Source of the DNA: DALYLB01 sp046154695
GTDB taxonomy: Bacteria > Acidobacteriota > Blastocatellia > RBC074
Assembly: GCA_046154695.1 (NCBI GenBank)
Contig: JBJXFI010000317.1
Coordinates: 1 to 14,798 of the forward strand
Reading direction: 5' to 3'
Length of the DNA: 14,798 nucleotides
Shown: positions 7,615-14,798 of the stretch, piece after piece
How positions within the stretch are numbered: the first letter of the stretch is position 1
How the letters are laid out: each line of letters opens with the position of its first letter
Program-made: the position numbers and the translations under genes
Notes under the pieces: generated by a model
What the model was told of the DNA's origin: nothing
What the model saw: only the letters and a program-made list of their open reading frames with translations
The model's database searches: none

Positions 7615-7720
7615 GTTGTCGGTTGCCGGTTGTCGATTGTCGATTGTCGATTGTCGATTGTCGATTGTCGGTTTTAGGCATCGGGCGATTGAATGTCAAG
7701 GGAACCGGCAACCGGCAACC
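7615..7720 (-). repeat. Dispersed repeat, copy 2 (39-bp core plus eight heptamers)
   Basis: Eight heptamers occupy 7615-7670 (plus strand: GTTGTCG, GTTGCCG, GTTGTCG, then five ATTGTCG). The core at 7677-7715 is the reverse complement of the core at 2185-2223 (33/39), and GGCAACC-type units continue to 7720. The outer arms (GGTTGCCGGTTG-like and CCGGCAACCGGCAACC) are complementary and can form a long hairpin. The element spans from 4 nt after the GlcD stop to 4 nt before the ribosome site of the GH127 gene. Relative to the downstream gene its orientation is the same as copy 1. Confidence 0.88.
7671..7699 (-). promoter_or_regulatory. Candidate sigma70-type promoter for the GH127-SGNH pair
   Basis: On the minus strand a perfect -35 TTGACA (7694-7699) is separated by exactly 17 nt from TAAAAC (7671-7676; 4 of 6 matches to the -10 consensus). 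Transcription would start near 7664, and the leader would then consist mostly of the heptamer array. The -35 and spacer belong to the dispersed repeat core. Copy 1 keeps a near -35 (TTGATA) but has no -10 at the matching place. Confidence 0.45.
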
Positions 7721-7724
7721 GCTC

Positions 7725-9170
<1,446 letters not shown>

Positions 9171-9192
9171 ACGATTGTGATTGCCGCCCTTT

Positions 9193-9221
9193 TTGTTTGA
9201 ACGATTGCGGACTGCTAGAAT
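9193..9221 (+). promoter_or_regulatory. Candidate promoter for moaA
   Basis: TTGTTT (9193-9198) and TAGAAT (9216-9221) are 17 nt apart in the 101-bp divergent gap between the GlcD and moaA genes. The -10 matches 5 of 6 consensus bases; the -35 matches mainly the TTG. The start site would be near 9227, about 45 nt before the moaA ATG. Confidence 0.4.
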
Positions 9222-9271
9222 ACCTGTCATCAAATTCCCAACGCAAGCACGGACAAGATCATAGAGGCAAT

Positions 9272-10273
<1,002 letters not shown>

Positions 10274-10332
10274 ACCGGGCCTGCAAGGAAGGGCTCCGAA
10301 AACCGCCGAAATATTTCTCGTCAATGAAACGA

Positions 10333-10427
10333 TCTTTTCAGGGGAGCCGCGCGGGCGCGCGGCTGAGAGTCCGAACATCGGAGACCCTTGGAACCTGATA
10401 CGGTTGACACCGTCGTAGGAAGAAAGG
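10333..10427 (+). ncRNA. TPP riboswitch (THI element)
   Basis: The leader has the diagnostic THI-box segments in order: GGGGAGCC (10341-10348), GGCTGAGAG after a GC-rich hairpin, then GACCCTTGGAACCTGATACGG and ACACCGTCGTAGGAAG. P1 can form between CTTTTC (10334-10339) and the GAAAG-type sequence near 10422. The element ends at the AAAGGA ribosome site (10423-10428) of thiC, 11 nt before its ATG. Control of translation initiation by thiamine pyrophosphate is therefore likely, since no terminator hairpin lies between. The riboswitch and thiC are a standard pairing. Confidence 0.96.
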
Positions 10428-10439
10428 AAAAAACAAGCA

Positions 10440-12353
10440 ATGAAGAGCAATGGGAAGGATTCCAATCCGGCCACAACCCTCGATGCGCAACTGCCCAATT
10501 CCGAGCGCGTTTACGTCGCGGGGAAACGGGCGGAGATCCGCGTTCCGTTTCGCGAGATCCGGCAGAACGTGACGAAGGGATTCGATGGCCGAACCGAGGT
10601 CAACGACCCGATCCGCGTCTATGACGCCAGCGGCCCGTGGGGGGACCCTGCCTATCGGGGCGATGTGCGCGACGGCCTGCCCCCGCTTCGCGCGCCCTGG
10701 ATCGTCGGTCGAAACGATGTGGAGGAGTACGAGGGGCGAAACGTGAAGCCCGAGGATAACGGCTATCGCTCGCCCGAGGAGGCCGCTTATGCCCGTGACA
10801 AATCGAAGGGGAGGCTGGAGGAGTTCCCCGGGCTGCGCCGGCAGCCGCTTCGGGCCCGGGCGGGGCATGCCGTGACGCAGATGCACTACGCGCGGAAGGG
10901 AATCATCACGCCCGAGATGGAGTTTGTCGCGATTCGCGAGAACCTCGGCCGGGAGCGGGCCTTCGAAGAGCGGCAGGAGCGCGATCATCTCGATTTTCAG
11001 CACCGGGGAGAGTCCTTCGGAGCGTCCATTCCGCGCTATGTCACATCGGAGTTCGTTCGCGACGAAATCGCGCGGGGGCGGGCGATCATCCCGGCCAACA
11101 TCAATCATCCGGAGGGCGAGCCGATGGCCATCGGCCGGAATTTCCTGGTCAAGATCAACGCGAATATCGGAAATTCGGCCGTCGCCTCCTCGATCGAGGA
11201 GGAGGTCGAGAAGATGCGCTGGTCGACCCGCTGGGGCGCCGACACGGTGATGGACCTCTCGACGGGCAAGAACATCCACGCCACGCGCGAATGGATCATT
11301 CGCAACTCGCCGGTCCCCATCGGCACGGTGCCGATCTATCAGGCGCTGGAGAAGGTCTCGGGAAAGGCGGAGGAACTGACATGGGAGATCTATCGCGACA
11401 CGTTGATCGAACAGGCCGAGCAGGGCGTGGACTATTTCACGATTCACTCGGGCGTCCGCCTGCCGTACATCCCGCTGACCGCGAAGCGCACGACGGGGAT
11501 TGTCTCCCGGGGCGGCTCGATCATGGCGAAATGGTGTCTGGCCCATCACCAAGAGAGCTTCCTCTATACGCATTTCCGCGAGATCTGCGAGATTATGCGC
11601 GCCTACGATGTCTCGTTCTCGCTCGGGGACGGCCTGCGTCCGGGCTCGATCGCGGATGCCAATGACGAGGCGCAGTTCGCCGAACTCGAGACGCTCGGGG
11701 AATTGACCAAGATCGCCTGGGAACTGGATTGCCAGGTGATGGTCGAGGGACCGGGCCATGTCCCGATGCATCTCATCAAGGAGAACATGGACAAGCAGCT
11801 TCGCGAATGCGACGAAGCTCCGTTCTACACGCTTGGGCCCCTGACGACCGACATCGCTCCCGGCTATGACCACATCACCTCGGCCATCGGCGCCGCGATG
11901 ATCGGCTGGTTCGGAACGGCGATGCTCTGCTACGTCACCCCCAAGGAGCACCTCGGTCTTCCCGATAAAAAGGATGTGAAGGACGGCGTCATCGCCTACA
12001 AGATCGCCGCCCACGCCGCCGATCTGGCCAAGGGCCATCCCGGCGCCCAGTACCGGGATAATGCCCTTTCGAAGGCCCGCTTCGAGTTTCGCTGGGAGGA
12101 CCAGTTCAATCTCTCCCTCGACGCCGAGACCGCGCGGGATTTCCACGACGAGACGCTCCCCCAGGAGGGCGCCAAGCAGGCCCACTTCTGCTCGATGTGC
12201 GGCCCTCACTTCTGCTCGATGAAGATCACGCAGGATGTCCGCGATTACGCGGCCCGCAAGCAACTCGACGAGCAGGCCGCCCTCGAAGCCGGCATGCGCG
12301 AAAAGGCGGACGAGTTCAAGAAGGTCGGCGCCGAGATCTATGTGAAGGCGTGA
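10440..12353 (+). CDS. thiC: Phosphomethylpyrimidine synthase ThiC
   Basis: This encodes 637 residues, the usual length of bacterial ThiC with its N-terminal domain. ThiC is a non-canonical radical SAM enzyme converting aminoimidazole ribotide to hydroxymethylpyrimidine phosphate for thiamine synthesis. Family blocks are easy to read, for example INANIGNSAV, WGADTVMDLSTG, MVEGPGHVPMH and GPLTTDIAPGYDHI. The C-terminal cluster motif CSMCGPHFC supplies Cys584, Cys587 and Cys592. The ATG at 10440 follows AAAGGA by 11 nt and sits directly after the TPP riboswitch, which supports thiamine-responsive control. No other thiamine gene is in the window. The frame is intact and all motifs are present. 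Confidence 0.98.
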   Translation: MKSNGKDSNPATTLDAQLPNSERVYVAGKRAEIRVPFREIRQNVTKGFDGRTEVNDPIRVYDASGPWGDPAYRGDVRDGLPPLRAPWIVGRNDVEEYEGRNVKPEDNGYRSPEEAAYARDKSKGRLEEFPGLRRQPLRARAGHAVTQMHYARKGIITPEMEFVAIRENLGRERAFEERQERDHLDFQHRGESFGASIPRYVTSEFVRDEIARGRAIIPANINHPEGEPMAIGRNFLVKINANIGNSAVASSIEEEVEKMRWSTRWGADTVMDLSTGKNIHATREWIIRNSPVPIGTVPIYQALEKVSGKAEELTWEIYRDTLIEQAEQGVDYFTIHSGVRLPYIPLTAKRTTGIVSRGGSIMAKWCLAHHQESFLYTHFREICEIMRAYDVSFSLGDGLRPGSIADANDEAQFAELETLGELTKIAWELDCQVMVEGPGHVPMHLIKENMDKQLRECDEAPFYTLGPLTTDIAPGYDHITSAIGAAMIGWFGTAMLCYVTPKEHLGLPDKKDVKDGVIAYKIAAHAADLAKGHPGAQYRDNALSKARFEFRWEDQFNLSLDAETARDFHDETLPQEGAKQAHFCSMCGPHFCSMKITQDVRDYAARKQLDEQAALEAGMREKADEFKKVGAEIYVKA

Positions 12354-12539
12354 GCCCCATCAAGAAAACAGCCGACGTCTTACAGCAATTGACAAATGGA
12401 TGCTCCCTGATCCCGCTTCTCACGCGTAAAAAATCGGGGCGGGGATAAATGAACTCCACGATTAGAATGTGGCAAGATAGGACCGCAGTGTGGGGGAAGG
12501 CTGCAATTTGCCCGAAAAGAGTACGAGGCATCACCCGAT

Positions 12540-12567
12540 AAAATGGCGATTGGGCGCGCCATTTTTT
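12540..12567 (+). terminator. Rho-independent terminator downstream of thiC
   Basis: A 9-bp stem (12540-12548 with 12557-12565, AAAATGGCG/CGCCATTTT) encloses an 8-nt loop and runs into six T residues (12562-12567). It lies about 190 nt after the thiC stop, so it either ends a long thiC 3' UTR or belongs to a short unrecognised transcript. Confidence 0.65.
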
Positions 12568-12940
12568 ACTGAAACTCTCGCTTCCTCTTCCGCTATCAGG
12601 CATGGGCAAACCGGAAATCAGGGGATCGGCGCGAGATATGTCCCAAAATTCCACAACATCGGTTCCAAAAACCGGCAATGATTGCCAATGAGGGCGGTAA
12701 ATCCTGTATATTCAGTGGATCCGTGAACCATTAGTCACGGCACATTGCTTGCTATTTGTAGTTTAGAACATTTTTATGTGCTGCTCTGGTCCGGTGGAGA
12801 AGGGGAGATCGAAGAAGGAGTAAGGGGGAGTCTGCTATCCTCGCGTTTTCCGAGGCGGACTTTTGCAATCAGGTCTGAAATCCCGTACATATGCGGCGGA
12901 GAAACCGATACGGAAGAGGGACAGAACGTCTCGTTGCGCC

Positions 12941-13045
12941 GTATTCGGGCGGAATACTGTAAAGAGTCAGTGCGCCAACGCCCTGAGAAAGCCGGGCGCA
13001 CTGACTCGGGAAAAACCCAGACTTTGAGGCGGCTTGGGAGCCGCC
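12941..13045 (+). other. Cluster of three hairpins in the glycosyltransferase leader
   Basis: Three stem-loops follow closely. GTATTC/GAATAC spans 12941-12957 (6 bp, 5-nt loop). A perfect 13-bp stem pairs 12964-12976 with 12995-13007 around 18 nt. GGCGGCT/AGCCGCC spans 13028-13045 (7 bp, TGGG loop). None has a T run, so they are not typical terminators. They lie 120-225 nt before the glycosyltransferase start and could be a structured leader or a small RNA. Confidence 0.5.
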
Positions 13046-13166
13046 CTGTCTGCGCATTCCCTGGTATAGACGATCACAAGGCGGTGATGGTTAGTAAAAT
13101 TATCCTTCGCGTAAAAAAAGCTTGGGGTGAAGAATAGAACGCCGGTCGCGGAATCAGGAGGAAAGA

Positions 13167-13949
13167 ATGAAAAAGGAAGAGAACGGGGAGCAACGCTCCG
13201 CGCACAGCATTACCGTCTTTTTCCCGGCATATAACGATGAAGGCTCTATTGGGGCGCTGGTGCGAGAGGCATTCTCGATCCTGCCGTCGTTGACGGACGA
13301 TTATGAAGTGATCGTCGTCAATGACGGAAGCAGCGACGGAACGGCCGCGGTGCTGGATACGCTCGCGAGCGCCCTGCCTCGATTGCGGGTCGTTCATCAT
13401 CCGCGGAATCGCGGGTACGGCGGGGCCCTGCGAAGCGGATTCGACCATGCCGCGAAAGACCTGGTTTTCTATACCGACGGCGACGGGCAATATGACGTGC
13501 GCGAGATGATCGGGCTGATTCCTCTGATGACGGGCGAGGTGGATGTGGTCAATGGGTACAAGATCAGGCGGTCGGACAGCCGGCGGCGGATCGTTCTAGG
13601 CGCGATCTATAAGTTTCTGGCGCGGCAGATGTTTGGCTTGCCGATCCGCGATGTCGACTGTGATTTTCGGCTGATCCGGCGCGAGGCCTTGCAGGATATC
13701 TCGCTCTTTTCCTGGAGCGGCGTCATTTGCACCGAGATGATCTACAAACTTCACCAGACCGGCTGTCGATTTGCCGAAACACCGGTTCACCATCACCCCC
13801 GGTTGCATGGGCAATCCCAATTCTTCACGCTGCGACGCGTGGCGCGCACGGGTTATGACTTTGTCGAACTTTGGTTGAAACTGGTTGTCGGGACCAGATT
13901 GGGCTTCGCTCCGGAAGGAAAACCTTGTCCCGACGTGAGGCTCTCATAG
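13167..13949 (+). CDS. Family 2 glycosyltransferase, dolichyl-phosphate-mannose-synthase-like
   Basis: This encodes 260 residues. It is a GT-A fold transferase moving a sugar from a nucleotide donor to an acceptor, in this subfamily often a polyprenyl phosphate. Motifs are ITVFFPAYNDEGSIG (15-29), VVNDGSSDGT (50-59), NRGYGGALRSGF (81-92), the metal-binding YTDGDGQYD (102-110, Asp104 and Asp106) and DVDCDFRLIRR. No transmembrane helices follow the catalytic domain, so it should be cytoplasmic or peripherally bound to the membrane. AGGAGG (13156-13161) lies 5 nt before the ATG, an excellent ribosome site. No other polysaccharide or lipid-glycan genes lie beside it, so the acceptor is unknown. 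It is convergent with the next gene, 40 bp away. Confidence 0.92.
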   Translation: MKKEENGEQRSAHSITVFFPAYNDEGSIGALVREAFSILPSLTDDYEVIVVNDGSSDGTAAVLDTLASALPRLRVVHHPRNRGYGGALRSGFDHAAKDLVFYTDGDGQYDVREMIGLIPLMTGEVDVVNGYKIRRSDSRRRIVLGAIYKFLARQMFGLPIRDVDCDFRLIRREALQDISLFSWSGVICTEMIYKLHQTGCRFAETPVHHHPRLHGQSQFFTLRRVARTGYDFVELWLKLVVGTRLGFAPEGKPCPDVRLS

Positions 13950-13989
13950 CGGGCGCTTCGCGGGTGAGGCGAAGGGATGCGCGGCCGGA

Positions 13990-14187
13990 TTACTTCCGGG
14001 CCTCATTCTGCGAGGTGGTCCTCGGCTCACACAGGCGGTTGGCCTGATTGATCACAAAAGTGCGGTCGCACACGACGCATTGATGGACCGCGTTCTCGGT
14101 GGCCTCGATCAACAGCCAGACCTGCTTACATTTCGGGCACCTGTACGTCAGGGCATCCGACACCATCGATGCATTTTTCCGTTTCAT
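13990..14187 (-). CDS. Small double-CxxC (zinc-ribbon-like) protein
   Basis: This encodes 65 residues (MKRKNASMVSDALTYRC...). Two CxxC pairs, CPKC and CVVC, are about 17 residues apart in the pattern YRCPKCKQVW...HQCVVCDRTF, which is typical of a small zinc ribbon. Such proteins bind nucleic acid or other proteins, and the role here is unknown. The start at 14187 is preferred because its ATG overlaps the TGA of an upstream reading frame (ATGA), and GAGG lies 12 nt upstream. An in-frame ATG at 14199 directly abuts the AAGAGG and so lacks a spacer. The gene is convergent with the glycosyltransferase. It appears intact, but at this length a homology search is needed to be sure. Confidence 0.65.
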   Translation of the reverse strand: MKRKNASMVSDALTYRCPKCKQVWLLIEATENAVHQCVVCDRTFVINQANRLCEPRTTSQNEARK

Positions 14188-14372
14188 CTTGTTTTCCATC
14201 CTCTTGTACTCTGGCAGAAAGCGACAATCTCTTCCGTCAGTTGAATTGCCTGCTTGAGGATCGTCGTCGTGGAAGCGTGGTTTAGGGATTCAATGGAGAT
14301 TGAATCCGGGGCCCGGTATGCGAATAGAAGGAGGAACACAAAACCGGCGGATAAAAGTTCGCCGCCTGGCAA
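14184..14372 (-). CDS. Possible small membrane peptide coupled to the CxxC protein
   Basis: A 62-codon frame from a TTG at 14372 ends in a TGA that overlaps the ATG of the CxxC gene (ATGA), an arrangement typical of translational coupling. The peptide has a hydrophobic N-terminal stretch (LLSAGFVFLLLFAY, about 6-19) followed by a polar helix-like tail (TILKQAIQLTEEIVAF), as in a small single-pass membrane protein. Against it, there is no ribosome site before the TTG, no ATG in the frame, and the frame is closed only about 14 codons upstream. It could be a chance open frame. Confidence 0.28.
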   Translation of the reverse strand: MPGGELLSAGFVFLLLFAYRAPDSISIESLNHASTTTILKQAIQLTEEIVAFCQSTRGWKTR

Positions 14373-14798
14373 TGCCAGACCGCCAAAGTCCGAATCTGAC
14401 CAACCGTTTCTTCAGATCCTGATCTTCGGCGATACCCGCGCCCCTTCAGCGCAAGTGGGAGGTCTTCGGAGGGGGGGGGCCCCGCACGAATCAGCGAGAT
14501 CTCAGAGCGTTGCACTTCCCATCTCGGCACCTCCCGTCCACCATAAGGCTTCGGGCATCCGATTTTACTTTAGTCAATTGGCGTGCCATTCTCGGGCTCG
14601 TTTGTAAGTTGTTGTATAGAAGAGAGTATTTCGATTGTAACTCGCTGCTCCGTGCAATCTGGCGGTGATGAAGGTGGGGAAAAATGGGACTACGCCGTCG
14701 CCGGATGCGACATCTTTCCGGGAGGGATGGGGCAATGGCGGACCTCTTTTGCCGGGGGGCGCGGCATCAATGACGAGACGAGGGGGGCGGCGCCCTGG
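14373..14798. other. Terminal region without a clear gene
   Basis: No reading frame here has a good start, ribosome site and protein-like sequence. A run of nine G (14471-14479) is followed by CCCC. A frame opening at ATG 14668 stays open to the window edge (about 43 codons, starting MKVGKNGTTPSPDATSF) and might be the beginning of a truncated gene, but it lacks a convincing ribosome site and its sequence is low in complexity. The stretch 14560-14640 is relatively AT-rich and could hold a promoter; I could not pick a clear -35/-10 pair. Confidence 0.4.

Larger units (their letters stand above)
12354..13166. other. 813-bp intergenic region without a convincing gene
   Basis: I see no coding frame with a credible start, ribosome site and protein-like sequence. 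The part near 12680-12780 is more AT-rich than its surroundings. It contains TTGCCA (12682-12687) and TATATT (12707-12712), 19 nt apart, a weak candidate promoter for the glycosyltransferase. A 6-bp dyad (CCGTGA/TCACGG, 12721-12740) follows it. A terminator-like hairpin is at 12540-12567 and a hairpin cluster at 12941-13045; both are listed separately. The rest shows nothing recognisable, and no tRNA was found. Confidence 0.6.

Noticed and set aside
5794..7677. A 627-codon plus-strand frame over the GH127 gene
   Set aside because: It is antisense to a protein with a signal peptide and the ETC and CC catalytic motifs. It also runs through the heptamer array, giving a repetitive C-terminus.
7615..7720. 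Possible CRISPR array
   Set aside because: The units are 7 bp with no spacers, and no cas genes are present.
10338..12263. A 641-codon minus-strand frame opposite thiC
   Set aside because: It is a shadow of the highly conserved thiC on the plus strand, which has a TPP riboswitch in front.
12389..12394. A perfect TTGACA just after thiC as a promoter -35
   Set aside because: The position 16-18 nt downstream is GC-rich and has no -10-like hexamer.
12745..13137. A 130-codon plus-strand frame upstream of the glycosyltransferase
   Set aside because: It has a TTG start without a ribosome site, no recognisable motif, and it runs through three strong hairpins. I treat the region as non-coding, though this is not proven.
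13950..13992. Bidirectional terminator between the convergent glycosyltransferase and CxxC genes
   Set aside because: Only short, bulged GC-rich stems are present (around GGCCGG and TTCCGGGCC) and neither side has a T run.
14282..14530. An 82-codon minus-strand frame near the window end
   Set aside because: There is no ribosome site or protein-like motif, and it runs through the G tract and overlaps the other small frame.

Overview
The window reads as ordinary chromosome of a GC-rich Gram-negative bacterium. It opens in the 3' end of a 23S rRNA gene, followed by 5S rRNA and a strong terminator. Next come about a dozen genes, several with export signals (TPR, coiled-coil, BON-domain, SGNH and GH127 proteins). 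The mix of secreted TPR and BON proteins, a Tat-type GH127 enzyme, an NAD-type isocitrate dehydrogenase and many intergenic short-period repeats suggests Acidobacteriota or a neighbouring phylum. That is an impression only; the partial 23S would settle it.

Layout: (1) 1-584, rRNA operon end. (2) 658-2754 (+), a secreted TPR protein and a secreted coiled-coil protein of unknown function, separated by a repeat element that fills the gap. (3) 2945-9170, a minus-strand block with, in transcription order, a GlcD-type FAD oxidase, a GH127 glycosidase, an SGNH hydrolase, an isocitrate dehydrogenase-like enzyme and a BON-domain protein. The GH127 and SGNH genes are 53 bp apart and probably form an exported carbohydrate-processing pair. 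(4) 9272-12353 (+), divergent from GlcD: moaA (molybdopterin synthesis), then a TPP riboswitch and thiC (thiamine pyrimidine synthesis). (5) 12354-13166, an 813-bp stretch with no convincing gene but a terminator and several hairpins. (6) 13167-13949 (+), a soluble family 2 glycosyltransferase. (7) 13990-14372 (-), a small double-CxxC protein and a possible translationally coupled membrane peptide. (8) 14373-14798, no clear gene.

The most unusual content is between the genes. Two copies of a 39-bp core (33/39 identical) with heptamer-repeat arms occupy the whole gap between two pairs of co-directional genes, in the same orientation relative to the downstream gene. One copy carries a near-consensus sigma70-like promoter facing the GH127 gene. 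Two other intergenic regions hold unrelated sequences of similar design: inverted arms containing or suggesting short-period repeats around a central loop. The BON gene leader has a tandem decamer that repeats both a start codon and a Shine-Dalgarno-like motif, preceded by a nested dyad. No transposase, integrase, CRISPR array, phage gene or recognisable defence system was seen.
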